NCBI RefSeq assembly: GCF_013032855.1
Contig: NZ_WQDA01000003.1
Location: 643,134 to 707,133 of the forward strand
Reading direction: 5' to 3'
Source of the DNA: Ruegeria arenilitoris
GTDB lineage: Bacteria; Pseudomonadota; Alphaproteobacteria; Rhodobacterales; Rhodobacteraceae
DNA: 64,000 nucleotides
In this document: one piece after another, positions 49,511 to 60,338 of the stretch
Layout of the letters: each line of letters starts with the position of its first letter
Numbering within the stretch: position 1 is the stretch's first letter
The notes under the pieces: model-generated
Told to the model about the DNA's origin: nothing
What the model saw: only the letters and a program-made list of their open reading frames with translations
Databases searched by the model: none
Translations under genes and position numbers: made by a program

Positions 49511-51536
49511 AGCCGTCGGGCCGAGCCGGTGACCAAAGGCGCGGCCCCGTCGCATCAGCGCTGCTGAACATCTTTCCTTGGCGGATCGCAAGGCTGCCGG
49601 TCTTTCGCAGTCGGTCAGGATCAAAAACGGCGCAGTCACCGGTCAGTTTGATCGGCACGGCAGAGACCACGAGTTCGCCCGGTCGGCAAACGGTGACCTG
49701 CTGCGCCGCGCGCTTGCCCGTGATGTGGACCAGCTGGAAATCCTCTAAAGGATATCGCTGAACAAGATCTGGGGCCGATGGCCACCGGCCCGCAGCCTCC
49801 GGCTGGGTTGCTCCGTCTCCATCGTTTTCAAGCCAGACCGAAGCGACGAACCCAGCGCCTTTTTCCTTGCTCAACGCGCGGCCCTTCTCGGTCATCACCC
49901 CGACCAAACCACCTGAATCGGCGATCAGCACCTCGGGCCGCTGGCCTTGTCCCCAGAATACTGCGGCGAATGCCATCAGAAAAACTCCGACCCAGCGGCT
50001 GCGTCCCTGCCACAAAATGACCCACAGCGCACCCAAGGAAAACAGCGGCAGGACAAAACCGGGCGAGCTGGCAACGAAGCCCCGTGCACCATCGAGGCCG
50101 GACACCCAGTCCGAGACGGCCAGGATCCACGCCAGTCCGATACCCATCACATGGATCGCAACGGCCTCGAGCCCGAAAGGCGCGAGGATCGCTGCCAGAA
50201 CTGCCGAGGGAACCACGACGGATCCCATAACCGGCACGGACAGGGTGTTGGCCAGCAAGCCGTAGCGCGACACCATATTGAAATGCGCCGCACCAATCGG
50301 GGCCGTCGCCAAACCAGCGACTGCCGAGGAGCACAGAAGCCCACCCACCGGGCGCAACCACTTGGGCACTCTTGGAACCTCAACGTCGCGAAGGGCACCG
50401 AAAACCGCGACCAGTGCTGTCGTGGCGGCAAAGGACATCTGAAATCCGGGGCTGAGCAATGATTCGGGGCGAAGAAACAGCACCAACAGCGCCGCAACCG
50501 CGACGGCCCGCAAAGATATGGCACGCCGATCGATCAAAACCGCCCCAAACAGAACCGATACCATCACGAAGGCGCGCTCGGTCGCGACATTGCCCCCAGA
50601 AAGCAACAGATAGAGCGTTGCAGCGATCAGCGCGCAGACCGAGGCAACCTTGCGAACCGGCCACCGCAACGCCAAGGCGGGCAAGGCCGCAAGCAGTACC
50701 CGGCAAGTCACAAAGACGAACCCCGTCAACAACCCCATATGCAGGCCGGAGATTGCAAGCAGATGGGCAAGGTTCGACGCGCGCAAATTGTCCAAAGCGG
50801 CGGCGCTGATGCCGCTGCGATCCCCGGTCGAAACAGCTGCGGCAAAGCCGCCGACATCACCTGGCAGCACTTCTCTCACTCTGTCGGAAATGGCCATGCG
50901 CACGGCAGCGACACGCACCCCGGCCTCAAAGCGGGCCGGAGCAGCGGTGACCACCGGCGTACGCGCGTATCCGACCGCGCCCAAGCGCTGAAACCAGGCG
51001 TGTCTGCGAAAATCAAAGCCGCCAGGCTCGACGGGGCCTTGCGGCGGTGACAGATGGGCTGTTGTCATAATGCGTTGGCCAGGCACAATCGGTACATGGT
51101 CGCCATGCAACGAAAGTCGGATGCGCCGCGGGGTTTGGTCCGGCGGTACGTCCCCGATCCGTACCTGGTCCAGCGTAACCCGCAGCGCATCCGAAGCAGA
51201 GCGATCCAACGCCACGACCCTCCCCTCAACCGGGCCGTAATAGCGCCATTTCAAAACCGGCTCTGCAACCATGTGAGCGCGAGCACCTGCCAGGATGAAC
51301 CCGACGGCGACCAGCGCCCCCCCTATTGCCAACGGAGCCCAGGCAGACGACATCCGGCGGCTGGCCCAAATGGCAAGCAGGACCAACCCGGACAGGCCCA
51401 AATAAACCCGCGCATCCGGCTCGAATCGGATTGCGAAATACAGGCCTATGCCGATTGCCAGACAAACCGGAGACCAAGGCAAAAGGTGCCCTCGCTGGTT
51501 CAGCAACGCACCTTCGACCCACGGCACAACACGCAT
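49494..51536 (-). CDS. comEC: ComEC/Rec2-family DNA-uptake channel protein
   Basis: A 680-aa polytopic inner-membrane protein. Residues about 230-480 form the Competence domain ([37 protein letters not shown], then [23 protein letters not shown]), preceded by an N-terminal DUF4131 region with its OB-like fold. The usual C-terminal metallo-beta-lactamase nuclease domain is reduced: the stretch after about 560 has no HxHxDH. So it may import DNA without nuclease activity of its own, or not at all. It is convergent with lexA, sharing 17 bp, and divergent from gltX. Confidence 0.85.
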   Translation of the reverse strand: MRVVPWVEGALLNQRGHLLPWSPVCLAIGIGLYFAIRFEPDARVYLGLSGLVLLAIWASRRMSSAWAPLAIGGALVAVGFILAGARAHMVAEPVLKWRYYGPVEGRVVALDRSASDALRVTLDQVRIGDVPPDQTPRRIRLSLHGDHVPIVPGQRIMTTAHLSPPQGPVEPGGFDFRRHAWFQRLGAVGYARTPVVTAAPARFEAGVRVAAVRMAISDRVREVLPGDVGGFAAAVSTGDRSGISAAALDNLRASNLAHLLAISGLHMGLLTGFVFVTCRVLLAALPALALRWPVRKVASVCALIAATLYLLLSGGNVATERAFVMVSVLFGAVLIDRRAISLRAVAVAALLVLFLRPESLLSPGFQMSFAATTALVAVFGALRDVEVPRVPKWLRPVGGLLCSSAVAGLATAPIGAAHFNMVSRYGLLANTLSVPVMGSVVVPSAVLAAILAPFGLEAVAIHVMGIGLAWILAVSDWVSGLDGARGFVASSPGFVLPLFSLGALWVILWQGRSRWVGVFLMAFAAVFWGQGQRPEVLIADSGGLVGVMTEKGRALSKEKGAGFVASVWLENDGDGATQPEAAGRWPSAPDLVQRYPLEDFQLVHITGKRAAQQVTVCRPGELVVSAVPIKLTGDCAVFDPDRLRKTGSLAIRQGKMFSSADATGPRLWSPARPDGFSKSE

Positions 51537-51614
51537 GGTTGCCCCCGTCCTTGAGGCTCGTTAGACAGGCTCAACTCTACGCTCAACGCGGTTACCAAAA
51601 GGTTAATCACTACA

Positions 51615-53021
51615 ATGTCCGATCAGGTCGTCACCCGATTTGCACCCTCGCCCACCGGCTATCTGCACATTGGCGGAGCCCGTACTGCGCTGTTCAATTG
51701 GCTTTACGCCCGCGGTCGAGGCGGAAAGTTCCTGCTGCGGATCGAAGACACGGACCGCGAACGGTCAACGCCCGAAGCGACCGAGGCTATCCTCAAGGGC
51801 ATGAGCTGGCTCGGGCTCGACCACGACGGAGATGTCATCAGCCAGTTCGAGGGCGCAGCTCGTCACGCCGAAGTCGCGCATCAGCTGCTGGCAGAAGGCA
51901 AAGCATACAAGTGCTTTGCGACCCAGGAAGAAATCGCGGCCTTTCGTGAACAGGCCCGGGCCGAGGGCAAGTCGACCCTGTTCCGCAGCCCGTGGCGCGA
52001 CGCCGACCCCAGCACACACCCCGACCGCCCCTTCGTTGTGCGGATCAAGGCTCCGCAGGATGGCACAACCGTCATCCGCGACAAGGTCCAAGGTGACGTA
52101 ACCATCCGAAACGATCAGCTGGACGACATGGTCCTCCTGCGTTCGGACGGCACACCGGTCTATATGCTGGCGGTGGTCGTTGATGACCACGACATGGGTG
52201 TGACGCATGTCATTCGCGGCGACGACCACCTGAACAACGCGGCGCGGCAGATGATGATCTATGAAGCCATGGGCTGGAAAGTTCCGGTCTGGGCGCACAT
52301 CCCGCTGATCCACGGCCCTGACGGAAAGAAACTCAGCAAGCGGCACGGCGCATTGGGCGCGCAGGAGTATCAGGCCATGGGCTATCCTGCCGCCGGTATG
52401 CGAAACTATCTGGCGCGCCTGGGCTGGAGCCACGGGGACGACGAGTTCTTTACCGATGAACAGGCCAAGGAATGGTTCGACCTGGACGGAATCGGGAAAA
52501 GCCCGGCGCGGTTCGATCTGAAAAAGCTCGAGAACTTGTGCGGACAGCACATCGCCATATCCGATGATGCTGCATTGCGGCAAGAAATCGAAGAATATCT
52601 GGACGCCGCTGGCCTGCCTGCGCTGACAGAAACACAATCGGGTGATTTGGAACGTGCGATGTATTGCCTCAAGGATCGGGCGCGTACATTTCCGGAACTC
52701 CTTGAAAAGGCGCATTTTGCACTGACTGCGCGACCGATCGAGCGCGATGAGAAAGCAGAAAAGGCGCTGAGTTCTGTATCCGACGGTATACTGGATCAAT
52801 TGACGCCGCAGCTGCAAAATGCTAGCTGGACCCGGAACGAACTGGAGGAGACCCTCAATTCGTTTGCCGAGGCAAACGGGTTGAAGTTCGGCAAGCTGGC
52901 TGGCCCCCTCAGGGCTGCGTTGGCGGGTCGGGCCGTCACACCTTCGGTTTTTGACATGATGCTCGTGCTGGGTCGGGATGAGACCATTGCACGGATTTCT
53001 GATGCAGCGGCACAGTCCTGA
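51615..53021 (+). CDS. gltX: Glutamyl-tRNA synthetase
   Basis: A 468-aa class I synthetase. [20 protein letters not shown] carries the HIGH motif (H18-G21), and KLSKRHG at 239-245 is the KMSKS loop. The anticodon-binding all-helical domain fills the C-terminal 140 residues. Alphaproteobacteria often have two such enzymes; whether this is the discriminating one cannot be decided from the window. The start lies 78 bp from the comEC start on the opposite strand. Confidence 0.95.
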   Translation: MSDQVVTRFAPSPTGYLHIGGARTALFNWLYARGRGGKFLLRIEDTDRERSTPEATEAILKGMSWLGLDHDGDVISQFEGAARHAEVAHQLLAEGKAYKCFATQEEIAAFREQARAEGKSTLFRSPWRDADPSTHPDRPFVVRIKAPQDGTTVIRDKVQGDVTIRNDQLDDMVLLRSDGTPVYMLAVVVDDHDMGVTHVIRGDDHLNNAARQMMIYEAMGWKVPVWAHIPLIHGPDGKKLSKRHGALGAQEYQAMGYPAAGMRNYLARLGWSHGDDEFFTDEQAKEWFDLDGIGKSPARFDLKKLENLCGQHIAISDDAALRQEIEEYLDAAGLPALTETQSGDLERAMYCLKDRARTFPELLEKAHFALTARPIERDEKAEKALSSVSDGILDQLTPQLQNASWTRNELEETLNSFAEANGLKFGKLAGPLRAALAGRAVTPSVFDMMLVLGRDETIARISDAAAQS

Positions 53022-53135
53022 CTTCACATTCGGGTAACGCTGCTCCGCTACGACCTGACTCGCGCAGCCTTGCGCGATCACCGCCCGTTTTGTCGGTCAG
53101 CGAGCCGGCATTCGTATGATTGAGGAAGGGAAAAC

Positions 53136-54431
53136 ATGACCGAGAGCAACAAGACAGCGACTCTGACCGTCCACGGAAAAACCTATGAGTTGCCGGTTCA
53201 TTCGCCAACGGCCGGTCCCGACGTAGTCGACATCCGCAAGCTCTACGGTCAGGCCGGCGTGTTCACCTACGACCCGGGCTTCACTTCGACCGCAAGCTGC
53301 GACAGCACCATCACCTATATCGATGGCGAAAAAGGCGAATTGCTGCACCGTGGCTATCCGATCGACCAACTGGCCGAGAAATCGCACTTCCTCGAAGTGT
53401 GCTTCCTGCTGCTGTACGGATACCTGCCCAAGGCCGACGAACTGGAAGAGTTCGAAACGACCATCACCCGCCACACCATGATCCACGAGCAGATGCACTA
53501 TTTCTTCCGTGGCTTCCGCCGCGACGCGCATCCGATGGCTACGATGGTGGGCGTGGTCGGAGCCATGTCGGCTTTCTATCACGACTCGACTGACGTGGGC
53601 GACGAGCGCCAGCGCGAAATCGCGACGCACCGCCTGATCGCCAAAATGCCGACAATTGCGGCGATGGCATACAAATACTCGATCGGTCAGCCGTTCATCT
53701 ACCCGCGCAATGACTTGGACTACGCGTCGAACTTCCTGTACATGTGCTTCGCCGTTCCGGCCGAGGACTACGTCGTCAACCCGATCCTCAGCCGCGCCAT
53801 GGACCGGATTTTCACCCTGCACGCCGATCACGAGCAGAACGCCTCGACCTCGACCGTGCGTCTGGCTTCGTCGTCGGGCGCGAACCCGTTCGCCTGCATC
53901 GCGGCCGGTATCGCCTGCCTCTGGGGCCCGGCGCACGGCGGCGCCAACCAGGCCTGCCTCGAGATGCTGGAAGAGATCGGCAGCGTCGACCGCATCCCCG
54001 AGTTCATCGAACGCGCCAAGGACAAGAACGATCCGTTCCGCCTGATGGGCTTTGGTCACCGCGTGTACAAGAACTTTGACCCGCGCGCCAAAGTGATGAA
54101 GCAGTCGGCCGATGAGGTTCTGGACTTGCTGGGCATCGAGAACAACCCGAAACTGCAGGTCGCCAAGGCGCTTGAGAAACAAGCACTGGAAGATCCGTAT
54201 TTCGTCGACAAGAAGCTGTTCCCGAACGTCGATTTCTACTCGGGCATCATTCTCGAGGCGATGGGTTTCCCGACCTCGATGTTCACCCCGATCTTCGCGC
54301 TGTCGCGCACCGTTGGCTGGGTCAGCCAGTGGAAAGAAATGATCGCCGATCCTCAGAACAAGATTGGCCGCCCGCGCCAGCTGTACCTGGGCGAAACTCT
54401 GCGCGACTACGTCGACATCGAAAACCGCTGA
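53136..54431 (+). CDS. gltA: Citrate synthase (type II, hexameric form)
   Basis: A 431-aa TCA-cycle enzyme that condenses oxaloacetate and acetyl-CoA. The active-site blocks are [15 protein letters not shown] with its His, [17 protein letters not shown] with the second His, and [15 protein letters not shown]; the last Asp lies in [15 protein letters not shown]. The N-terminal beta-domain (1-60, [18 protein letters not shown]) is the type found in NADH-regulated Gram-negative enzymes. GGAAGG precedes the start. It is closed by a strong terminator. Confidence 0.97.
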   Translation: MTESNKTATLTVHGKTYELPVHSPTAGPDVVDIRKLYGQAGVFTYDPGFTSTASCDSTITYIDGEKGELLHRGYPIDQLAEKSHFLEVCFLLLYGYLPKADELEEFETTITRHTMIHEQMHYFFRGFRRDAHPMATMVGVVGAMSAFYHDSTDVGDERQREIATHRLIAKMPTIAAMAYKYSIGQPFIYPRNDLDYASNFLYMCFAVPAEDYVVNPILSRAMDRIFTLHADHEQNASTSTVRLASSSGANPFACIAAGIACLWGPAHGGANQACLEMLEEIGSVDRIPEFIERAKDKNDPFRLMGFGHRVYKNFDPRAKVMKQSADEVLDLLGIENNPKLQVAKALEKQALEDPYFVDKKLFPNVDFYSGIILEAMGFPTSMFTPIFALSRTVGWVSQWKEMIADPQNKIGRPRQLYLGETLRDYVDIENR

Positions 54432-54439
54432 GACAGACA

Positions 54440-54471
54440 AAAGGCCCCGCCATCGAGCGGGGTCTTTTCTT
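54440..54471 (+). terminator. Terminator after gltA
   Basis: An 11-bp stem (AAAGGCCCCGC at 54440-54450 with GCGGGGTCTTT at 54457-54467, one G-T pair) with a 6-nt loop and a T-rich tail. It lies 9 bases after the gltA stop and reaches the 3' end of the convergent radical SAM gene. Confidence 0.92.
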
Positions 54472-55540
54472 ATTGGAACAGTGACAATTGATCCCCGGCC
54501 CGCGCAGGCCGTGCAAAGAGGTCGCAACGCAGTTTGGGAGTTGTGGTCGCCAATCCAAGTCGCGCAATCGCAGACTTGAACCGCTTGGCGACCATTTCGG
54601 CGTAGACCCCCTCGCCGCGCATCCGATGCCCCCACCGCGGGTCGTAGTCCCTGCCCCCGTGCATTTCGCGCAACCGCGCCATGACCTTTTCGGAGCGACC
54701 AGGCTCGTGTTCGGACAACCACTCCTGCCACAGTTGCGAGACTTCGCGGGGCAACCGTAGCATGATCCAACTGGCCGCATCCGCGCCTGCGTCGCGGCCC
54801 GCCTCCAACAGCGCTTCAAGCTCGTGATCGGTCAGTCCCGGAATGATCGGGGACGTCATGACGCGCACGGGAATCCCGGCCTCGGTCAACTTTCGGATCG
54901 TGCGCAGCCGACGTTTTGGCGCAGGGGCACGCGGTTCCATCCGCCGCGACAGGCCAGAATCCAACGTGGTCAGCGAGATGCCGACCCGGACCAGCCCGAG
55001 GGCGGCCATCGGCGCGAGAATGTCGATATCCCGTTCGATCAAAGCACCCTTTGTCACGATCGCAACCGGGTGGTTGAAATCTCTCAGAACCTCCAGGCAG
55101 GCCCTTGTGATCGAAAGTATTTTTTCGATCGGCTGATACGGGTCCGTATTTGTACCCAGCGCAATCGGCGCCACCTTGTACCGCGCGGACGAAAGCTCGC
55201 GCGCAAGCACATCAGGCGCGTTCGGACGTGCGATCAGTCGCGTTTCGAAATCCAACCCGGCAGATAGTCCGAGATATGCATGTGTGGGTCGGGCAAAGCA
55301 GTAGACGCAACCGTGTTCGCACCCGCGATACGGGTTGATCGACCGGTCAAATGGCAGATCGGGTGACTTGTTGTAGGTGATCAGAGACTTCGCGACCTCG
55401 TCCCGAACCGAGGTTCGCAAGGGAGGCAGAGGCTCGGGATCCTCCCAGCCGTCATCGACCGCTTCGTGCGCATACGCCTCGTACCGACCAGCATCGTTCG
55501 ATACGGCACCTCGCCCGGAAATAGTGTGGCGCAACGGCAT
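54470..55540 (-). CDS. PA0069-family radical SAM protein
   Basis: A 356-aa radical SAM enzyme. The [4Fe-4S] ligands are C74, C78 and C81 in PYRGCEHGCVYCFARPTH; GTNTDPYQPIEK and VTKGALIERDI are the following SAM-barrel blocks. The family resembles spore photoproduct lyase-related (COG1533) proteins, but its reaction is unknown. I chose the ATG at 55540, with GAGGGA 6 bases upstream, over starts up to 99 bases earlier. It faces gltA tail to tail. Confidence 0.88.
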   Translation of the reverse strand: MPLRHTISGRGAVSNDAGRYEAYAHEAVDDGWEDPEPLPPLRTSVRDEVAKSLITYNKSPDLPFDRSINPYRGCEHGCVYCFARPTHAYLGLSAGLDFETRLIARPNAPDVLARELSSARYKVAPIALGTNTDPYQPIEKILSITRACLEVLRDFNHPVAIVTKGALIERDIDILAPMAALGLVRVGISLTTLDSGLSRRMEPRAPAPKRRLRTIRKLTEAGIPVRVMTSPIIPGLTDHELEALLEAGRDAGADAASWIMLRLPREVSQLWQEWLSEHEPGRSEKVMARLREMHGGRDYDPRWGHRMRGEGVYAEMVAKRFKSAIARLGLATTTPKLRCDLFARPARAGDQLSLFQ

Positions 55541-55817
55541 ATTTGTTCCCTCTTTGTTCACGTAATTCCTAGCATCTGCGGGTTTCCGCGGCAAGTCTGC
55601 CATCACAGTTGCCGGCCTTGTCTCAAGCACAGAACCCATGAATACCGCTCAGAAAGATCATGTGAAATTTGGCGTCGAGCGCGCCAAGATTTTCACCTAT
55701 AGGTCGGTCTCGGAACCGCCGAGGTCGCAATCGTCACAGTCTAACTGCGGCGAAATGGCCAAAACGGGAAAAACAGCCACCAAGGGCGCAAGGCCCGCCA
55801 GCTCAGGGAAATGACCC

Positions 55818-56516
55818 ATGTCCGATGAAGAAGACATCGTCCTGTCGGAACTCAACGACGACGAACTCGTCGAACAGATGTTTGATGACCTCTACGATGG
55901 TCTGAAGGAAGAGATCGAAGAAGGCGTGAACATCCTGCTGGAACGTGGATGGGCACCTTATGACATTCTGACCAAGGCGCTTGTCGGCGGCATGACTATC
56001 GTCGGCCAGGATTTCCGCGACGGCATCCTGTTCGTGCCCGAAGTTCTGCTGGCCGCCAACGCGATGAAGGGCGGCATGGCCATCCTCAAGCCTCTGCTGG
56101 CGGAAACCGGCGCTCCGCGCGTTGGCAAGATGGTGATCGGCACCGTCAAGGGCGACATCCACGACATCGGCAAGAACCTCGTCTCGATGATGATGGAAGG
56201 CGCCGGTTTCGAGGTTGTCGATATCGGCATCAACAATCCGGTCGAAAACTACCTGGAAGCGCTTGAAACCGAGCAGCCTGATATTCTGGGCATGTCGGCC
56301 CTGCTGACGACGACCATGCCGTACATGAAAGTGGTCATCGACACGTTGGTCGAACAGGGCAAGCGTGACGATTACATCGTGCTGGTAGGCGGCGCCCCGC
56401 TGAACGAAGAGTTCGGCAAGGCGATCGGCGCTGACGCCTATTGCCGGGACGCGGCGGTTGCGGTCGAAACCGCCAAGGAGTTCGTCTCGCGCAAGCACAA
56501 CCAACTGGCGGGTTGA
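55818..56516 (+). CDS. Corrinoid (B12-binding) methyltransferase protein
   Basis: A 232-aa methyl carrier. Residues about 1-95 form the helical cap (B12-binding 2), and about 100-225 the Rossmann-like cobalamin domain with TVKGDIHDIGKNLV (the DxHxxG motif supplying the cobalt-ligand His), GMSALLTTTMPYM and VGGAPLNEEF. It resembles MtbC/MttC/MtgC, the partners of MttB-family methyltransferases. The DUF1638 gene follows after a terminator. The MttB-like gene lies 26 kb upstream; whether the two act together is inferred. Confidence 0.93.
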   Translation: MSDEEDIVLSELNDDELVEQMFDDLYDGLKEEIEEGVNILLERGWAPYDILTKALVGGMTIVGQDFRDGILFVPEVLLAANAMKGGMAILKPLLAETGAPRVGKMVIGTVKGDIHDIGKNLVSMMMEGAGFEVVDIGINNPVENYLEALETEQPDILGMSALLTTTMPYMKVVIDTLVEQGKRDDYIVLVGGAPLNEEFGKAIGADAYCRDAAVAVETAKEFVSRKHNQLAG

Positions 56517-56537
56517 TCCTGCACGCCTTGTTTTGTC

Positions 56538-56563
56538 AAAGCCGCCTGTCCGGGCGGCTTTTT
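56538..56563 (+). terminator. Terminator after the corrinoid protein gene
   Basis: Stem AAAGCCGCC/GGCGGCTTT (56538-56546 and 56553-56561) with a 6-nt loop and a T-run. It lies 22 bases after the stop and before the DUF1638 gene, so full-length transcripts into the latter are reduced or it has its own promoter. Confidence 0.88.
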
Positions 56564-56691
56564 CATTTCCGGGCCGTGGCATCACAACGAGATCGAAACT
56601 CAGGTGCCGAGTGTGTGATCCCAAAGGCCGCGAACTTGCATCCGGGGCTTTTTCGCAGTCATTTGACATTGGAACCTTGCGGAGGCGAAAC

Positions 56692-57363
56692 ATGCCGCAG
56701 CACGACATGCCTGACGACAAACGCCTGACGGAAAAGGGCTTTGACGAGATGGATGCACAGCAAAGCATCCTGTTGATCGCCTGCGGCGCGTTGGCGCGCG
56801 AGATTCTGGACCTGAAAACACGCAACGGCTGGGACCACCTTGCTCTGACGTGCTTGCCTGCCATCCTGCATGTCTATCCCGAACGGATCACTCAGGCCGT
56901 CGAGGATGCCGTCGCCAAGCATCGCGACCAGTATGACCGGATTTTTGTCGTCTATGCCGATTGCGGGACCGGCGGACTGTTGGAGCAGGCCTGTAAACGA
57001 CTGGGTGTCGAAATGGTGCGGGGACCGCACTGTTATTCCTTCTTCGAAGGTAACGACAAATTCGCCGAACGCAGCGACGATGAGACTACGGCCTTTTACC
57101 TGACCGACTTTCTGGCCAGACAATTTGATGCGTTCGTCTGGAAACCGCTGGGGCTGGATCGGCACCCGGAACTGCGCGACATGTATTTCGGAAATTACAC
57201 CAAGCTGATCTACCAAGCGCAGACAGATGACCCCGAACTGACCCGTCGGGCACAGGAATGCGCCGATCGGATGGGGCTGGAGTTCGAACGCCGTTTTACC
57301 GGATATGGCGATCTCGAGACCGCGCTGAAAGACTGGGCCGACGCACGCCCCAATTCTTCCTGA
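56692..57363 (+). CDS. DUF1638 protein
   Basis: A 223-aa protein of the DUF1638 family, found next to corrinoid proteins in methylamine- and betaine-using bacteria and archaea. SILLIACGALAREILDL opens it; VVYADCGTGGLLEQACKRLGVEMVRGPHCYSFF is the central block with two cysteines and a His; GNYTKLIYQAQ follows. A metal-binding or cobalamin-handling role is plausible but not shown. GGAGG lies 7 bases before the ATG at 56692; the frame upstream is not part of the family. Confidence 0.83.
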   Translation: MPQHDMPDDKRLTEKGFDEMDAQQSILLIACGALAREILDLKTRNGWDHLALTCLPAILHVYPERITQAVEDAVAKHRDQYDRIFVVYADCGTGGLLEQACKRLGVEMVRGPHCYSFFEGNDKFAERSDDETTAFYLTDFLARQFDAFVWKPLGLDRHPELRDMYFGNYTKLIYQAQTDDPELTRRAQECADRMGLEFERRFTGYGDLETALKDWADARPNSS

Positions 57364-57388
57364 TTGGCCCCCGAATGGCGAAACCGGC

Positions 57389-57799
57389 TCAGGCGTTTTC
57401 GCGCGCTACGTCTCGGATTCGGTCGATCATCGCACGCACACCGTTCGACCGCTGGGCCGACAGATGTTCATTCAACCCCAATCGGGCAAGCTCGGCCGCG
57501 GCGTCGACCTTCTCCACTTCGGCAACTGGCAAACCGTTGTAAAGCGAGCGCAATACAGCGATCAGACCGCGCACGATCAGCGCGTCGCTGTCGCCGTCAA
57601 ACCGAAAAACACCATCTTCGATCACCGGATGAAGCCAGACCTGACTGGCGCAGCCATGGACTTTGGTTGCCGGCACCTTCAAGGCGTCATCCAGCGGCTC
57701 CATCGCCTTGCCCTGCTCGATCACGTGGCGGTACCGGTCTTCCCAGTCCACAAGGAACTCGAAATCCTCGACAATCTCCTCAAAGGCAGGCGTGGCCAT
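57389..57799 (-). CDS. sufE: SufE-family sulfur acceptor
   Basis: A 136-aa protein that takes sulfide from the cysteine desulfurase SufS and passes it to the SufBCD scaffold. The acceptor Cys is C50 in KVHGCASQVWL, with the family blocks DWEDRYRHVIEQGKAM before and GLIAVLRSLYNGLPV after. The suf operon itself is not in the window. It ends 25 bases after the convergent DUF1638 stop. Confidence 0.92.
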   Translation of the reverse strand: MATPAFEEIVEDFEFLVDWEDRYRHVIEQGKAMEPLDDALKVPATKVHGCASQVWLHPVIEDGVFRFDGDSDALIVRGLIAVLRSLYNGLPVAEVEKVDAAAELARLGLNEHLSAQRSNGVRAMIDRIRDVARENA

Positions 57800-57937
57800 G
57801 AACGTGGGTCCTCTGGTTGCGGTTCTGGTTCTGACCTAAGTCGCTCGATGTCCGGTGTCCACCCCCATGGGCGGCTTTTCAAACGACCGAAAGTAGGCTA
57901 ACCCAGTGCGGGTAATACCTTGCAAAGCTTTGGGTCC

Positions 57938-58462
57938 ATGCAAAAAACTGTTTCCGTCCTTCTTGTCGCCCTGTTGACCCTGTCCGCCTGCAGCAGCTGG
58001 CGCGATTCCCGGGCAAACCCGTCGAACTGGTTCGGGAACAGCACCCCTGCCCCGGTCGAGACATCGGCCAGCGACGCAGATGCGCTGGTGCCGAAGCAAA
58101 GCTCGGGCCGGGGACTGTTCGCGCGCCCTGAACCCGAAGATACCAGCGTACCGATCACCACCATCACCGAGCTGCGGATCGAACCGAACGCCTCGGGGGC
58201 AATCGTTGTCGCGCAAGGCACCGCCTTCCGCCAGGGCGCCTATGACGCAAAGCTCACCTTCGTCGAATCCGAGGAAAACCGGAAGAACGGCGTTATGGAG
58301 TTCGTTTTCCGCGTGAACTACCCGACCTATGCCACTGCGCAGGGGCCCGAACGTACGCGTGAAGTGACCGATGCGGTCAATGTCAGCCGTCAGGACCTTG
58401 AAGGCATTCGTCTGATCCGCGTGGTTGGTCAGCAGAACGCCCTGGAATCGCGTCGGCGCTGA
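57938..58462 (+). CDS. Lipoprotein of unknown function
   Basis: A 174-aa lipoprotein. From the ATG at 57938 the signal peptide reads MQKTVSVLLVALLTLSAC, with the lipobox LSAC and Cys18. The mature part is rich in Ser, Pro and Arg up to about 70, then forms a beta-rich domain with TAFRQGAYDAKLTF and EFVFRVNYPTYAT. I do not recognise the family. It is convergent with rnd (8-bp gap) and divergent from sufE. Confidence 0.78.
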   Translation: MQKTVSVLLVALLTLSACSSWRDSRANPSNWFGNSTPAPVETSASDADALVPKQSSGRGLFARPEPEDTSVPITTITELRIEPNASGAIVVAQGTAFRQGAYDAKLTFVESEENRKNGVMEFVFRVNYPTYATAQGPERTREVTDAVNVSRQDLEGIRLIRVVGQQNALESRRR

Positions 58463-58470
58463 AATCGATC

Positions 58471-59628
58471 TTACAGGGGGACGACCTGAACAGTTTGTCC
58501 CTTCGCTGCCAAGGCGATCTCGCCTCTGCAGAGTTTGAGCGCGTCCTCGCCAAAAACCTCGAACCGCCAGCCGGACATCGCAGCAACGTCACGGTCCCCA
58601 GCCGCGATCTGATCCAGCTCCGAGCTGGTCGCGATGAGCTTGGCCGCGACCCCTGCGGTTTCCGTCTTTGACTTCAGCAATACCCGCAGCAGGTCAGCCA
58701 GCGCGGGGTTCACCTTGATCTTGTCCCGGCTGTTGTCCACCCGCGGAAGATCCTCAGGCGGGCAATTCACACCGGCCTGAACGGCGGCCAGAATACCGTC
58801 GGCGATGGCACCTTTGCGCGCTTCGCGCAGCAGCAAACGCGAGCTGCCCAGATCAGCATGCGTGCGTGGTTTGGTCGACGCCAGCTCGACCAGCGCATCA
58901 TCCTTGAATACACGGCTGCGTGGCACGTTGTTCTGCTGGGCATATTCCTCACGGAACCGGGCAAGCTCCCGCACCACCGCAAGGAACTTGGCCGAGTTGG
59001 TTCGGGTCTTGACCCGCCGCCATGCCTCTTCGGGGCGGATGTCATAGGTTGCCGGATCGGTCAGAACGCGCAACTCCTCCGCTACCCAATGGCTGCGCTT
59101 GGATTTTTCCAGCTCTGCGGCCAGATGTTCATAGATTTTGCGCAAATGCGTTACGTCCGCCAGCGCATAGGTCTGCTGGGCCTCGCTCAGCGGGCGCCGC
59201 GACCAATCAGTAAACCGCGAGGTCTTGTCCAGACCCTGTTTGCAGATTTTGCGAACCAGCGTTTCATAGCCAACCTGTTCCCCGAAACCACAAACCATTG
59301 CAGCGACCTGCGTGTCGAATAGCGGCTTGGGGAAAATACCGGCCTCCACCCAGAAAATCTCAAGGTCCTGGCGGGCGGCATGGAAAACTTTGACGACGTT
59401 TTCGTTCTGGAACAATTCGTAAAGCGGCTCAAGCGACAGTCCTTCTGCCAGCGGATCGACCAATACCGCGCTGTCCTCGTCTTCAGAGGGCACGGCCAAC
59501 TGGACCAGACATAACTTGGAGTAGTAGGTCCGCTCGCGCAGGAATTCGGTATCGACGGTCACATAGGGGTGTTGGGCGGCAGCCTTGCAGAAGTCAGCCA
59601 ACTCTCGCGTGGTTTTGAGGGTCTTCAT
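58471..59628 (-). CDS. rnd: Ribonuclease D
   Basis: A 385-aa 3'-5' exonuclease of the DEDD family that trims tRNA and other small RNAs. Motif I is VTVDTEF with D26 and E28; further motifs are VFHAARQDLEIF and YALADVTHLRKIY, the last with the catalytic Tyr/Asp. One or two HRDC domains follow (about 215-370), with the first at RPEEAWRRVKT. The length is usual. It precedes purN on the same strand after a 113-bp spacer, measured from its own start upstream to the purN stop. Confidence 0.93.
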   Translation of the reverse strand: MKTLKTTRELADFCKAAAQHPYVTVDTEFLRERTYYSKLCLVQLAVPSEDEDSAVLVDPLAEGLSLEPLYELFQNENVVKVFHAARQDLEIFWVEAGIFPKPLFDTQVAAMVCGFGEQVGYETLVRKICKQGLDKTSRFTDWSRRPLSEAQQTYALADVTHLRKIYEHLAAELEKSKRSHWVAEELRVLTDPATYDIRPEEAWRRVKTRTNSAKFLAVVRELARFREEYAQQNNVPRSRVFKDDALVELASTKPRTHADLGSSRLLLREARKGAIADGILAAVQAGVNCPPEDLPRVDNSRDKIKVNPALADLLRVLLKSKTETAGVAAKLIATSSELDQIAAGDRDVAAMSGWRFEVFGEDALKLCRGEIALAAKGQTVQVVPL

Positions 59629-59741
59629 GCGCTTGCTATTCTTGCTCTTGCTCTGGTCATTGCCCGTTGGTTTCTTCTGCCCCGAGCGCTTGGCCAGACC
59701 ATAGGCCGAATTGGCCGCTCATGTAAATCTCTGGCGCAAGA

Positions 59742-60338
59742 TCAGGGGAGTAACACCGGTGCGCGATCGCCACGGGCAAAGCGCTCCAGAACCGCCGGAT
59801 ACAGCTTGTGTTCCCAGGCCAGCACCTTCCGAGCAAGCGAATCCGGGGTGTCGCCGGGTTCGACCGGAACCCGCGCCTGACCCAGGATCGGACCGTCATC
59901 CAGCGCCGCGGTAACCTCGTGCACGGTGCAGCCATGTTCGGCATCTCCCGCCGCTATGGCGCGGGCGTGGGTGTTGAGCCCTTTGTACTTGGGCAGCAGC
60001 GAGGGGTGGATATTCAGCATCCGCCCCTGAAAGCGGGACACGAAATCGCCCGTCAGAACGCGCATGAACCCGGCCAGGCAGATGATGTCTGGCTGCGCCT
60101 CGAGCAGCGGCTTGCACAGCTCGGCCTCAAACGCGGCGCGGTCACCGCCGAACGGCCGGTGATCGACCACGGCTGTGGCAATCCCGCGATCCGCCGCCTT
60201 GGCCAAGCCGCCAGCATCTGCATTGTTCGACAGAACCAGACAGGGGCGCGCCGGGTGGTCGCCTGTCATGCTGTCGACCAGCGACACCATGTTCGACCCG
60301 CCCCCGGAAATCAGGATGGCGACGCGCTTGTGGCTCAC
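59742..60338 (-). CDS. purN: Phosphoribosylglycinamide formyltransferase
   Basis: A 198-aa enzyme that transfers a formyl group from 10-formyl-THF to GAR in purine synthesis. [17 protein letters not shown] is the nucleotide and phosphate loop; [11 protein letters not shown] and [19 protein letters not shown] hold the catalytic Asn, His and Asp region. Its ATG overlaps the purM stop (60335-60338), so the two purine genes are coupled. Confidence 0.96.
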   Translation of the reverse strand: MSHKRVAILISGGGSNMVSLVDSMTGDHPARPCLVLSNNADAGGLAKAADRGIATAVVDHRPFGGDRAAFEAELCKPLLEAQPDIICLAGFMRVLTGDFVSRFQGRMLNIHPSLLPKYKGLNTHARAIAAGDAEHGCTVHEVTAALDDGPILGQARVPVEPGDTPDSLARKVLAWEHKLYPAVLERFARGDRAPVLLP

